A stretch of DNA of 64,000 nt from NCBI GenBank assembly GCA_046330455.1, contig JAXLSU010000006.1, positions 1 through 64,000 on the forward strand. Direction: 5' to 3'. Under the pieces are notes generated by a model, which saw only the letters and a program-made list of their open reading frames with translations, was not told where the DNA came from and did not search any database. The translations under genes and the position numbers were made by a program. Source of the stretch: CAVQXR01 sp046330455 (GTDB taxonomy: Bacteria; Actinomycetota; Thermoleophilia; Gaiellales; Gaiellaceae). Below, one piece after another: positions 24,401 through 33,248 of this stretch. Positions within the stretch are counted from its first letter, which is position 1. Every line of letters starts with the position of its first letter.

Positions 24401-25189
24401 GTGAGCGTTCGCATCGACGGCGAGATCGCGGTCGTCACCGGGGTCTCCGAGGGGATCGGCCGGGCGATCGCGGGGACGCTCGCCAGGGCCGGTGCACGTG
24501 TCGCGACGACGCATCACGACCCGATGGTCTGCGCCCGCGTTGCCTCCGAGCTGGGCGAGGGACACGCCGGCGTGGCCATGGACGTCTCGAAGCGAGCGTC
24601 GATCGAGGCGGCCGCCGCTGAGATCGCGGCCACGCTCGGCATACCGACGCTGCTCGTCAACAACGCCGGGATCAACCGGATTGCCCCTGCCGAGTCCCTG
24701 TCCGAGCTCGACTGGCGCGCCGTGCTCGAAGTGAACCTCACGGGTGCGTTCCTCACGTGCCAGGTCTTCGGGGCCTCGATGCTCGCCGCCGGCCGCGGCT
24801 GCATCGTCAACATCGCCTCGATCACGGGGGCCGAGATGGGCACGCCTGGCCGGGCCGCGTACGCCGCGAGCAAGGCGGGCCTCGTCGGGTTGACGCGGGT
24901 GCTCGGGATCGAGTGGGCGGGGCGCGGCGTGCGGGTGAACGCGATCGAGCCGGGGCCCGTGCGGACACCGATGGTCGAGCGCGCGATCGCCGACGGGATT
25001 CTCGACGAGGGAGAGATCGTCGACCGGATCCCCGCAGGCAGGCTTGCAGAGCCGGACGACATCGCCCGGGCGGTGCTGCTGCTCGCCTCTGACGAGGCCT
25101 CGTTCGTCAACGGGCAGACGCTCGTCGTCGACGGCGGCTATCTCGCCTACGGCGCCTCGCGTCCTGCGTCGCGCCCGCTATCGGGATAG
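24401..25189 (+). CDS. Short-chain dehydrogenase/reductase (SDR), third of three
   Basis: The 262-residue SDR has TGVSEGIGRAIAGTLARAG for coenzyme binding, NNAGIN, catalytic Ser in IASITG, Tyr/Lys in YAASKAG, and VVDGGY near the end. The GTG at 24401 is chosen because conserved sequence begins there; the upstream frame reads into the divergent gene. No Shine-Dalgarno site is present, and TATCGT ends 7 bases before the start, which suggests a leaderless transcript. It is divergent from the UroD-type methyltransferase and convergent with an exported protein gene, so it forms a single-gene unit. Substrate unknown. Confidence 0.88.
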   Translation: MSVRIDGEIAVVTGVSEGIGRAIAGTLARAGARVATTHHDPMVCARVASELGEGHAGVAMDVSKRASIEAAAAEIAATLGIPTLLVNNAGINRIAPAESLSELDWRAVLEVNLTGAFLTCQVFGASMLAAGRGCIVNIASITGAEMGTPGRAAYAASKAGLVGLTRVLGIEWAGRGVRVNAIEPGPVRTPMVERAIADGILDEGEIVDRIPAGRLAEPDDIARAVLLLASDEASFVNGQTLVVDGGYLAYGASRPASRPLSG

Positions 25190-25198
25190 CCGGTCGCC

Positions 25199-26470
25199 TC
25201 AGGGGCGGCGCGTCAGCCTGATCGTCGCGCTCGAGGTCGCTGCGGTGCCGAGGTCGTCCTGGGCCGTGACCACCGCGTCCGTCCGCAGGGTCTTGCCGGT
25301 CCCGAGCAGCTTCAACGCCTTCGCCGAGATCCGGACGTCGATGAGCGCCGTCGTCCCGGCGTCGATCCTGAAGTCGCCCCGGCCGGCCCGGAACGCCTTG
25401 CCGGCAGAGCGTCCCGTCAGCACGAGCGACCCCTCGCAGCGCGACATCGTCTCGGCCGGGCAGCCGATCCTGATCGGTGCGAATCTCCCCTTCACGCGCG
25501 CGGTCTGGTTGGCCAGCGTGACGCCGGGGAAGGGCGGGATCCACTCGTCGGCGCCGATGTCCGTCGAGCTCCCGACGGTCCGTGGCTCACCATCCACGTC
25601 AGCGGCTCCGTTCGCGGGATCGGTCACACCCGCATCGATCGTCGGCGAGCCGGGCAGCTGATGGAAGTTGCCGGCCGTGGCGTCGACGAAGAGCGGCGCG
25701 GCGGTCTGGTTCGTCGCGTCCCCGTCGATCACGACCCTCGAGGCGTCGCCCCGCGTCTGCGTCGTGGCGTAGCTCGAATGCGTGATGTCGATCGTCAGCC
25801 TCACCCCGTCCTGGGATTCCCCGATCAGGTCCTTCCCGGTCGCCGAGGCCCGCGCGATCACGTTGACGAACGTGTCCGTCACCGCGACACAGCCGCAGCG
25901 ATCACGCCCGAGGGCGAGGATCGCCGTGACCGTCCCGCCGACGGCCGTCACGTTGCGAAGCGTGCTCGAGCCGTCGAGCTCGATGCCGTAGTCACCCGTG
26001 CTGCCTGCCCAGCAGATGGTGTTGACGAGCGTCGCGTCCTTCACGTAGCAGGCGTGCCCGGTGAACCCGCTCCTGGCGATGATCCCGGTCGCCGTCGCCG
26101 CGGCCCTGTCGAGGGCGAAGGCCGTGTCGTCCGAGTCCGACTGGACGTAGAGATTCTCGGCGCTCCCGGCGACGAGTCGCAGGCCCCCGCTCGAGAAGAT
26201 CAGGCGAGCCCTTCCGTTCACGCTGTGGATGGGGACCGTCCCCTGGATCCCGGAGCCGAGCCGGTAGTCACCCTGGTCGGCCAGCGCGAACACCTCGTCC
26301 CCTGCCACGGCGCTTCCGATCGCGGTCGCAAGGGGGCAGGGCGCCTCCTGCGTGCAGGCGGTACCCGAGCCGGTCGGGCTCGCATACCGGTCGGCTCCGA
26401 GGGCAGACCCGGCGAAGACCACGAAGCCGGCCAGAGCAAGGGAGAGGACGAGAATGCGCCGCGAGAACAT
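25199..26470 (-). CDS. Exported right-handed beta-helix repeat protein
   Basis: The 423-residue protein starts at the ATG at 26470 after AAAGGGG; the much longer open frame upstream has no similarity. A signal peptide is clear: basic MFSRRILV, hydrophobic core, cleavage near GSALGA-D at residue 26. The following region (about 30-300) opens with RYASPTGSGTACT and contains repeats of short beta strands with Asn/Thr turns, ending in the DADGxxR-like ADVDGEPR and DIGADEW, the signature ending of right-handed parallel beta-helix (choice-of-anchor) proteins. Residues 320-423 form a separate beta-sandwich-like module. Such proteins are often surface polysaccharide-binding or lyase-like, but I see no catalytic set. 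It converges with the SDR gene. Confidence 0.75.
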   Translation of the reverse strand: MFSRRILVLSLALAGFVVFAGSALGADRYASPTGSGTACTQEAPCPLATAIGSAVAGDEVFALADQGDYRLGSGIQGTVPIHSVNGRARLIFSSGGLRLVAGSAENLYVQSDSDDTAFALDRAAATATGIIARSGFTGHACYVKDATLVNTICWAGSTGDYGIELDGSSTLRNVTAVGGTVTAILALGRDRCGCVAVTDTFVNVIARASATGKDLIGESQDGVRLTIDITHSSYATTQTRGDASRVVIDGDATNQTAAPLFVDATAGNFHQLPGSPTIDAGVTDPANGAADVDGEPRTVGSSTDIGADEWIPPFPGVTLANQTARVKGRFAPIRIGCPAETMSRCEGSLVLTGRSAGKAFRAGRGDFRIDAGTTALIDVRISAKALKLLGTGKTLRTDAVVTAQDDLGTAATSSATIRLTRRP

Positions 26471-26641
26471 GTCGCCCCTTTCTTGAGGAGTGCCGCATGC
26501 TAGCCGCGGGCCCGGAGCACGCAAGCCTCGCGCCGAGCCCGCGGATCGCCCTGACCTGAAGAGACCATCGCTCGTACCCGTGGCTACGGTAGGCTCGGCC
26601 CGCGGCGCCCCGACGGCGTTGCCTCGGGAAGGGAGGTCGGA

Positions 26642-27805
26642 GTGGGATCGAATCCGGATGTCCTCGTCGTCGGTGCCGGCATTGCCGGAGCCTCGACCGC
26701 TTTCCATCTCGCCGAGCGCGGAGTGGCGGTCACGCTGCTCGAGCGCTCGACGCCTGCCTCCGGCCCGACGGGTCGCTCCGGTGCGCTCTCGCACTCGTTC
26801 TACTTCATGCCCGAGCTCTCCCAGCTCGCCCGCAACGGGACGAACTTCCTGCGGACGATGCCGGAGCGGCTCGGTCATCCCTCCGGATTCTGTGAGGTCG
26901 GCCTGCTCTGGGGCTTCGGCGAAGGGCTCGTCGACGAGGTGACCGGAGCCGTGGAGCGCGTGGCGCAGGAGGGAACTCCGATCGAGGTCCTGACGCCGGA
27001 GCAGATGCTCGAGCACGCCCCCGGGTTTACGACCGACGGTCTTGCGATCGCGTTGTGGGAGCCGTCCGCGGGCTATCCGGATCCGGCGACCGCGACGGCG
27101 GGCATCGTCGCCGCGGCGAGACACCGCGGTGCGACCGTCCGGCTGAACACGCCGATCTCGCGCCTCTCGACGGACGGCTCGCGGGTCACGGGTGTCGAGA
27201 CCCGCGACGGCGAGCGCATCGAGGCGGGAACGACGGTGCTGGCGACCGGCCCCTGGACGAAGCCGATCCTGGACGAGATCGGGGTCTCGTTGCCGCTCAC
27301 GATGGAGCGCCACTCGATCATGGCGCTCGACGTGCCCGACCGCGCGCGCGAAATCCTGCCGTTCCTGTGGTGCGACGACACGCTCGTGCACTACGCCCGC
27401 CCGGACGGTGACCATCGGGTGCTGATCGGCAGCTGGGCGGGAGGCGGCACCGGGTACCGTCACCCGGACGTCCCGCGGGCGGAGGTGTCGAATCCTGACG
27501 TCTACCAGCAGACCGTCAGCGACCGCGAGGCGGCCTGGAACCTCGAGCTGATGCTGCCCCGCCTTCCCGCCCTGGCCGACCTGCCGTTCGGCAAGGGCTG
27601 GGCCTGCGTCTACGACATGAGCCCCGACGACGGCCCGGTGATCGGGCCCGTCGCCGGCATGGACGGGCTGGTGGTCGTCGCAGGCTCGAGCGGCCACGGG
27701 CTCAAGCTCGGCCCCGCTGTCGGCGAGGAGGTGGCCCGTCTCGTCACGACCGGCGAGGCCCCGCTGCTCGCACCGTTCTCACCGGACCGCTTCGGCCAGG
27801 CGTAG
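26642..27805 (+). CDS. FAD-dependent oxidoreductase (DadA/sarcosine oxidase-like)
   Basis: This 387-residue flavoenzyme of the DAO family oxidises amines or amino acids. The FAD-binding dinucleotide fold is at the very start (VLVVGAGIAGASTAFHLAERG), followed by SGPTGRSGALS, which holds the cofactor, and the C-terminal ATG-like motif DGPVIGPVAGMDGLVVVAGSSGHGLKLGPAVGE that closes the FAD site. It starts at the GTG at 26642 with GAGG about 7 bases upstream. The promoter probably includes TAGGCT at 26590-26595. It is a single-gene unit converging on the LLM gene. The natural substrate could be an N-methyl amino acid, which would release a one-carbon unit, but this is a guess from context. Confidence 0.85.
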   Translation: MGSNPDVLVVGAGIAGASTAFHLAERGVAVTLLERSTPASGPTGRSGALSHSFYFMPELSQLARNGTNFLRTMPERLGHPSGFCEVGLLWGFGEGLVDEVTGAVERVAQEGTPIEVLTPEQMLEHAPGFTTDGLAIALWEPSAGYPDPATATAGIVAAARHRGATVRLNTPISRLSTDGSRVTGVETRDGERIEAGTTVLATGPWTKPILDEIGVSLPLTMERHSIMALDVPDRAREILPFLWCDDTLVHYARPDGDHRVLIGSWAGGGTGYRHPDVPRAEVSNPDVYQQTVSDREAAWNLELMLPRLPALADLPFGKGWACVYDMSPDDGPVIGPVAGMDGLVVVAGSSGHGLKLGPAVGEEVARLVTTGEAPLLAPFSPDRFGQA

Positions 27806-27820
27806 AGTCCCGGCGCCCGA

Positions 27821-28786
27821 TTACCGCGGCGGCGGGGTGGAGGCGACGCCCGCGGCACCGTGGTAGCGCGGCAGCACCTCCTCGATCAGGCGCCGCGTCT
27901 GGTCGATCACCCCGCGGTCCGTCGCCGCGAGGGGTCGTAGCGCGAACGTGCGCACTCCGACCGCCCTGAACGCCTCGATCCGCGCCACGATGTCCTCGAC
28001 CGAGCCGACGGCGACGAGCTCGCGCGGATCGAGCTCCGTGAAGGCCCGGACGGCCGCAAGCGAATGCTGCACCGCCGGATCGTCCGTCGTGCCGACGTGG
28101 AAGGCGAACTCGGCGCCGAGGTTCTGCGGCGGCACCGGCCGGCCGTGCTCGGCCGAGACGCGTCGGATCGCCTCGATCACGGGCACGATCTGGGCGGCCG
28201 TCGCAAGGCCTGCGAACCAGCCCGACCCGACCCGGGCGAGGCGGCGCACGGCGGCGTCGCTCCGCCCTCCGATCCAGATCGGCAGCGGCGCCTGGACCGG
28301 CGCGGGGGTGATCACCGCGTCGGCGTACTGGAAGAACTCGCCCGCGAACGTGACCGGCTCGCCGGTCCACAGCTGCTGCATGATCGCGATCGCCTCGTCG
28401 GTACGCGCCCCTCGTCGTTCGAGTGTCCGTCCGGTCGCAGCCCACTCCGGCGCACCCGGCGGGCCGACGCCGAAACCCGCCTGGAAGCGGCCGCCGCTGA
28501 GCACGTCGAGCGTCGCGCACTGCTTGGCGAGCACGAGCGGGTCGCGAAACGGGACGACGACGACGTCGGTGCCGACCCGAAGGCGCTGGGTCCGGCCGGC
28601 AACCGCGGCGAGAAGGGTCAGGCACTCCATGTACGGGTCGCGCGCGATCAGGCGGTCGCAGTGCCAGATCCCGTCGATGCCGCCGCCCTCGCACAGGTCG
28701 ACCCACTCCCAGAGGCTCCGTACCTCCCGGAACGGCAGCTCGACGAGGCCGACTCCGATCCTGGTTGGAGTCTCCGGCTCGCTCAC
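27821..28786 (-). CDS. LLM-class flavin/F420-dependent oxidoreductase
   Basis: The 321-residue luciferase-like TIM-barrel protein has typical segments: ELPFREVRSLWEWVDLCE near the start, RLRVGTDVVVVPFRDPLVLAKQ, LDVLSGGRFQAGFGVG, FFQYADAVITPAPVQAPLPIWIGG, and SGWF. The family uses FMN or F420; actinobacterial members of this form are often F420-dependent. I chose the GTG at 28786, in a 4-base overlap (GTGA) with the amidohydrolase gene. It is the last gene of an operon with an amidohydrolase and an ABC importer, so it may hydroxylate or reduce an imported heterocycle. Substrate unknown. Confidence 0.83.
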   Translation of the reverse strand: MSEPETPTRIGVGLVELPFREVRSLWEWVDLCEGGGIDGIWHCDRLIARDPYMECLTLLAAVAGRTQRLRVGTDVVVVPFRDPLVLAKQCATLDVLSGGRFQAGFGVGPPGAPEWAATGRTLERRGARTDEAIAIMQQLWTGEPVTFAGEFFQYADAVITPAPVQAPLPIWIGGRSDAAVRRLARVGSGWFAGLATAAQIVPVIEAIRRVSAEHGRPVPPQNLGAEFAFHVGTTDDPAVQHSLAAVRAFTELDPRELVAVGSVEDIVARIEAFRAVGVRTFALRPLAATDRGVIDQTRRLIEEVLPRYHGAAGVASTPPPR

Positions 28787-30339
28787 GGCTCGAGCGCCGG
28801 GGGCCGGCTCGTGTTGTAGACCGCCGCGGGCTCCACCCCGAGGTCGTACCAGCGACGATAGAAGTCGATCGCGGTCGGCATGACGAGATCCCCGAGCTCC
28901 CAAAGCCGCTGCCCGGCTGCAGACTTCGCGTACAGCCTCGTGGTCGCATCGCGGAGCTGCTCGGCCAGCCGGGCCTCGTCGACGGTCGTGAGCACGCCGT
29001 CGTCGAGCACGATCCGGCCGGCGATCAGCACCGACTCGAGGTCGCTCGCGTTCGCGCGGTCGAGGATCACGTCGAGCGGGCGGGCGTTCGCGTACCGGCC
29101 TTCCGGGCCGAACACGCGCTCACGCCGCAGCACGAGCATGTCGGCGAGCATGCCGGGCCGCAGCGCGCCGACCTGTCCCTCGAAGCCGATCGCACGCGCG
29201 CCGTTCTCGCCCGCGGCCCGCAGGACCTCGACGCTGTCCAGGCGTCCGACGTCGATCTGCATCGGCGACCGTTGCAGGAGGCAGGCCAGCCGCAGCTCCT
29301 GGAAGAAGTCGTCGTCGTCGGAGAAGGAGATGTTGTCGGTGCCGAATGCCTGCCGGCCGCCGCGGGCCATCAGGTCGCGAACGCGGGCGATTCCCGCGCA
29401 CAGGCGGAGGTTCGAGCCGGGGCACGTGGCGGCAACGGAGCCGGATTCGGCGAACACGTCGAGGTCGTCGTCTGTCGCCCACACGAAATGCGCGGCGCAG
29501 AAGTCGTCCCCGAGCACGCCGAGTCGGTCGAGCCGGCGGACGGCCGTCTCGCCGTGTGCCTCGAGGCTGTGCACCATCTCGGCGCGCGTCTCGAGCACGT
29601 GTGAGGTGAGGCCGGTCGCATACGCGTCGGCAAGGCCCCGGCAGCGACGGTAGAGGTCGTCCGAGCACGAGGGCGTCCAGTCGGCGCCGACCTGTACCCG
29701 CAGGCGCCCGTGGCGGTCCTGCCAGCGCTCGGCAACCCGCTCGAAGGTGGTGAGAACGTCGTCGACGGGCCAGGCGTAGCCCATGCCCGAGGCCGAGACC
29801 TCGGCGGCGAGCTCGCTCGGAAGCCGGGCGAGGAAGCACTCGTCCGGTTCGTGGATGTAGCGGTTCTGGTCGCGGCAGGTCAGCGCGACGGCGCCGCGGA
29901 AGCCGATGTCGGCGTAGGCGCGCAGCGCGGCGTCAGCGCCGAGCAGCTCGTGACCCGGCGTGCCGTAGAACATGTCGAGCGCGCCCGTCTGGCCGCCCTT
30001 GATCGCCATCGCGAGCGCGTACTGGGTGACGACGTAGACGTCCTGCTCGGTCGGCGTACCCGAGCCGGCGTTCATCTGGAGGTTGTTGAGCTCGAAGATC
30101 GTGTCGAACAGCCCGGGCCCCGCGGCGGACTGTGAGTGGAAGTGGGCGTTCACGAAGCCCGGCATCACGATGTGCTGCGGTGAGCCGAGCACGCGTTCGA
30201 ACTCGCCTGCCTGGGCGAGCTCCTCGCGCGGGCCCGTGGCGACGATCCGCTCGTTCTCGACGATCACCGCCCCGTCCTCGAGGTACGGCTCGTCGCCGAG
30301 CGTGACGACGGGGTTGCCGACGATCAGGTACCGGGACAC
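28783..30339 (-). CDS. Amidohydrolase family protein (cytosine deaminase/ATZ-TRZ-like)
   Basis: This 518-residue metal-dependent deaminase/hydrolase has an N-terminal beta-sandwich start with VENERIVATGP, then GFVNAHFHS (HxH metal ligands, about residue 62), His in LTSHVLETRAE, His in CAAHFVWATDDDL, and the catalytic Asp in FGTDNISFSDDD. The C-terminal part contains RPGMLADMLVL. The start is the GTG at 30339, three bases before the stop of the ATPase gene; upstream frames run into that gene. Such enzymes deaminate or hydrolyse N-heterocycles (cytosine, guanine, triazines, hydantoin-like rings). Being next to a ThiY/RibY-type importer, it probably acts on the imported compound in the cytoplasm. 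Confidence 0.86.
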   Translation of the reverse strand: MSRYLIVGNPVVTLGDEPYLEDGAVIVENERIVATGPREELAQAGEFERVLGSPQHIVMPGFVNAHFHSQSAAGPGLFDTIFELNNLQMNAGSGTPTEQDVYVVTQYALAMAIKGGQTGALDMFYGTPGHELLGADAALRAYADIGFRGAVALTCRDQNRYIHEPDECFLARLPSELAAEVSASGMGYAWPVDDVLTTFERVAERWQDRHGRLRVQVGADWTPSCSDDLYRRCRGLADAYATGLTSHVLETRAEMVHSLEAHGETAVRRLDRLGVLGDDFCAAHFVWATDDDLDVFAESGSVAATCPGSNLRLCAGIARVRDLMARGGRQAFGTDNISFSDDDDFFQELRLACLLQRSPMQIDVGRLDSVEVLRAAGENGARAIGFEGQVGALRPGMLADMLVLRRERVFGPEGRYANARPLDVILDRANASDLESVLIAGRIVLDDGVLTTVDEARLAEQLRDATTRLYAKSAAGQRLWELGDLVMPTAIDFYRRWYDLGVEPAAVYNTSRPPALEP

Positions 30340-30341
30340 GC

Positions 30342-31151
30342 TCAGCTGGATGTTCCGGGGGTGGTTGCGACGGCGGCTGCGGCCTCCTCGTGGAGCTCGC
30401 TCACGAGGCGCTGCTCGATGGCGACGAACCGTTCCGTGGCGAAGAGCTCGAGCGTGCGCGGGCGCGGCAGGTCGATCGGCACCGCCGACCGCACGGTCGC
30501 CGGGCGGTGCGTGAGCACGTAGACGACGTCGGCGAGCAGGATCGCCTCCCGGATGTCGTGCGTGATCAGGAGCACGGTCCACTTGAACCGCTCCCACACC
30601 TCGCCGAGCCATTCCTGCATGTCGGTGCGCGTCAGCGAGTCGAGCGCGCCGAAGGGCTCGTCGAGCAGGATCACGCTCGTCTCCTGGATCACGGTCCGCA
30701 GCAGCGCCGCGCGCTGGCGCATCCCCCCGGACAGCTCGTGCGGGTAGGCGTTCTCGAAGCCCGCCAGCCCGAACTCCCGAAAGAGCGGTAGCGCACGCTC
30801 GTGCGCCTCCTTCTTCTTGACGCCCTGGATCTCGAGCCCGAGGATCGTGTTGCCGAGGATCTTCCGCCAGGGGAACAGCAGGTCCTTCTGGGGCATGTAG
30901 GCGAAGTCGAGGTTCGAATGCGCCGGCCGGCCGTCGACGAGGACCTCACCGCTCGTCGCGGGCTCGAGCCCGGCCATGATGTTGAACATCGTGCTCTTGC
31001 CGCATCCGCTCGGACCGATGATGCTCACGAACTGTGCGGGAGCGACCGAGAGGTTGAGCTCGTGGAGCACGTCGAGGGTGCCGCTTCCGGCGGCGAACGA
31101 CTTCGAGATGCCGCGCAGCTCGATCTTCGCGGAGATTGCTGCCTCGCTCAT
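30342..31151 (-). CDS. ABC transporter ATP-binding protein (SsuB/TauB/ThiZ type)
   Basis: The 269-residue ATPase has Walker A GPSGCGKST, signature LSGGMRQRAALLR, Walker B VILLDEPFGALDS and switch His in LLITHDIREA. The first residues match the SsuB/NrtD/ThiZ branch. I chose the ATG at 31151, which overlaps the permease stop in ATGA; a start 33 bases upstream would lie inside the permease gene. It energises import by the permease at 31148-31954 with the lipoprotein at 31964-33118. It is followed by the amidohydrolase gene after 2 bases. Confidence 0.92.
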   Translation of the reverse strand: MSEAAISAKIELRGISKSFAAGSGTLDVLHELNLSVAPAQFVSIIGPSGCGKSTMFNIMAGLEPATSGEVLVDGRPAHSNLDFAYMPQKDLLFPWRKILGNTILGLEIQGVKKKEAHERALPLFREFGLAGFENAYPHELSGGMRQRAALLRTVIQETSVILLDEPFGALDSLTRTDMQEWLGEVWERFKWTVLLITHDIREAILLADVVYVLTHRPATVRSAVPIDLPRPRTLELFATERFVAIEQRLVSELHEEAAAAVATTPGTSS

Positions 31152-31954
31152 GCCCGGGCCGCCCGTCGCGTTGCGAAGTACCACGGGATCAGCAGACGCT
31201 CGAGCGCGTAGGTGAACAGGAACATCACGACGCTGATCGCCGTGATCACCATCACCGCGGCGAGCACGAGGTCGGTGCGAAACGCCTGCTGCTGCTTGAG
31301 GATGAAGATGCCGAGCCCGTCACGGGCACCGGCGTACTCGGCGAACACGGCGCCGATGACGCTGTAGACGATCGCGATGCGTAGGCCCGAGAAGAAGCGC
31401 GGCAGCGCCCCGGGAAGGCGCACCTTCATGAAGATCTGCCGGCGGGTCGCTCCCATCGAGCGGAGAAGGTCGGTGGCCTCGCGCTCGGCAGAGTTGAAGC
31501 CGTCGACCCAGCCCACCGTGATCGGGAAGAAGGTGATCAGCGCGACGAGGAGGATCTTCGGCATCAGCCCGAAGCCGAACCAGATGATCATGAGCGGGGC
31601 GAGGACGACGAGCGGGATCGTCTGCGTGGCGACGAGCAGCGGGTAGAGAACGCGGCGAATCGTCGCCGAGAAGTCGATCAGGACCGCAAACGCCGTGGCG
31701 AGGACGACGCTGACCGAGAACCCGATCGCGGTCTCGACGAGCGTCGGCTTTGCGTTCTGCCAGAGCGCGCCGCGGAACTCCCAGCCCTCACTGAAGACCC
31801 GCGACGGCGCCGGCAGCACCGTCGGGCGGATATCGCTCAGCTCGACGTAGAGCTGCCAGACGCCGACGAGCACGCCGACGGCCAGCGTGACGAGTACGAC
31901 GTCGACGACGCTTCCCGACGGGAGTCCCCGGATCGAGGGGAGCCTGCTGGCCAT
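31148..31954 (-). CDS. ABC transporter permease (SsuC/TauC/ThiX type)
   Basis: This 268-residue membrane protein has about six hydrophobic helices: the first at residues 18-38, later ones around 75-95, 105-130 and near the end. The EAA-type loop is SAEREATDLLRSMGATRRQIFMKVRLPGALP, where it contacts the ATPase. This arrangement belongs to importers of sulfonates, nitrate, taurine and pyrimidine-type thiamine precursors. It begins 9 bp after the binding-protein gene and overlaps the ATPase gene by four bases. Confidence 0.92.
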   Translation of the reverse strand: MASRLPSIRGLPSGSVVDVVLVTLAVGVLVGVWQLYVELSDIRPTVLPAPSRVFSEGWEFRGALWQNAKPTLVETAIGFSVSVVLATAFAVLIDFSATIRRVLYPLLVATQTIPLVVLAPLMIIWFGFGLMPKILLVALITFFPITVGWVDGFNSAEREATDLLRSMGATRRQIFMKVRLPGALPRFFSGLRIAIVYSVIGAVFAEYAGARDGLGIFILKQQQAFRTDLVLAAVMVITAISVVMFLFTYALERLLIPWYFATRRAARA

Positions 31955-31963
31955 GGTGTCTGC

Positions 31964-33118
31964 TCAGGAGCTGTAGTCGTTCGTGAAGTAGCTCGCGTAG
32001 TCCGGCTCGGCGGTGAGCACGTCGCCGTTGTGATCGACGAGCAGGCCGTTGTCGTAGAGGAACTTCGGGAAGTTCGTCCAGTTTTCGAGCGTCTGCGTGC
32101 CGAAGTTGCCCTCCGGATCGAGCATGTAGTTCTCGGCCAGGAGCTTCGAGCTCGCCTCGGCGAGCTCTCGGGACTCGCCGAGGCTGTCTTCGTTGGCCTC
32201 GACGAGGATGTCGGCGGTCGCGATCGGGTCGGCGATCACGTCCTCGAAGCCGCGCTTCGTCGCCCGGATGAAGCCCGTGGCGAGCTCGGGGTTCGCCGCC
32301 ATCCAGTCGGTGGCGCCCATCAGCACGACCTCGTACCAGGTCGGGAAGCCGTAGTCGGCGAAGTGGATCTCGCCGAAGTCATTCCCCTCCATCTTCTGCT
32401 CGACACCCTCCCAGGTCGTGAAGGCCCAGGCGAAGTCGGCATCGCCGCTCAGCACCGCCTGGTAGGAGAACGTGTCGAGCGTGACGTTCTCGAACTCGCC
32501 CGTCCCGCCGTCGTTCTTGATGATCTGGGTGATGATCGGTACCTCGTAGGGTGCGCCGAAGCCCGCGTAGATCTTTCCGTCGAGGTCGGCCGGGCGGCTG
32601 ATGTCGCCGCCGTTCAGGTAGACGAGTGCGCCGATCGGGTTCTGCGTGATCGGCAGCACCGAGGCGATCGGCGTCCCTGCGGAGACCGAGAACGGAATGC
32701 TCGTGCCGAACGAGATCCCGAAGTTCGCCTGCCCGGCCCCGACGAGCGTGTCGGGCGAGGCGTTGTTGTAGGGCAGGATCTCGAGCTTGATCCCTTCCTC
32801 TGCGTAGTAGCCGCGCGCATCGGCGACGTAGAAGCCCGTGTGGTTCGTGTTCGGAACCCAGTCGAGGGCGAAGCTGACCGTCGTCGTCTCGGTGGGCGTG
32901 GTCTCGGCCGCGGTCGTTGCGGCGGCCGTGGTTCCGCCGGCCGTTGTTCCTGCCGGTGTCGTCTCGGCCGGAATGGGGGTGGTCTCCCCGGAGCCGCCGC
33001 AGCCGGCGAGGAAGACGCCCGCCATCGCGCCGACGCCGGCGCCGGCCGTGAGCTGAAGGAGTCGCCTGCGACTGATCTTTCGGGAGTCCCACTGCTCCCA
33101 GGAATCGGTGGGGGCCAT
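31964..33118 (-). CDS. ABC transporter substrate-binding lipoprotein, NMT1/THI5-like (ThiY/RibY-like)
   Basis: The 384-residue protein has a Tat-type start (SRRRLLQLTAG) and lipobox LAGC with Cys40, then a long Thr/Ala/Pro linker (residues about 44-80). The mature domain opens FALDWVPNTNHTGFYVADARGYY, the signature of the NMT1/THI5 family, whose members bind formylaminopyrimidine, riboflavin or related heterocycles. It is the first gene of an operon with permease, ATPase, amidohydrolase and LLM oxidoreductase. A THI5-type ligand would fit the amidohydrolase and, loosely, the TenA gene 1.2 kb away, but that gene belongs to another operon. The 5' region carries an AT-rich palindrome. Confidence 0.88.
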   Translation of the reverse strand: MAPTDSWEQWDSRKISRRRLLQLTAGAGVGAMAGVFLAGCGGSGETTPIPAETTPAGTTAGGTTAAATTAAETTPTETTTVSFALDWVPNTNHTGFYVADARGYYAEEGIKLEILPYNNASPDTLVGAGQANFGISFGTSIPFSVSAGTPIASVLPITQNPIGALVYLNGGDISRPADLDGKIYAGFGAPYEVPIITQIIKNDGGTGEFENVTLDTFSYQAVLSGDADFAWAFTTWEGVEQKMEGNDFGEIHFADYGFPTWYEVVLMGATDWMAANPELATGFIRATKRGFEDVIADPIATADILVEANEDSLGESRELAEASSKLLAENYMLDPEGNFGTQTLENWTNFPKFLYDNGLLVDHNGDVLTAEPDYASYFTNDYSS

Positions 33119-33175
33119 CGTCGAGGCTCCTTTCTTCGGCCATCGGGCCGGACGGTGCTTGGGCGGGGCGGCAAT

Positions 33176-33186
33176 ATATCAGATAT
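33176..33186. promoter_or_regulatory. AT-rich palindrome ATATCAGATAT in a divergent promoter region
   Basis: A perfect 5-1-5 dyad stands out in very GC-rich DNA, between the leftward ABC operon (ATG at 33118) and the rightward alcohol dehydrogenase (ATG at 33249). It could be a shared operator or part of the leftward -10 region. A -10-like TAGGAT for the rightward gene is at 33213-33218. Confidence 0.45.
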
Positions 33187-33248
33187 GAAGGCTGTGAACC
33201 GGCCGCGGAAAGTAGGATCACGGCCCAACCCCGATCCGGAGGACAACG

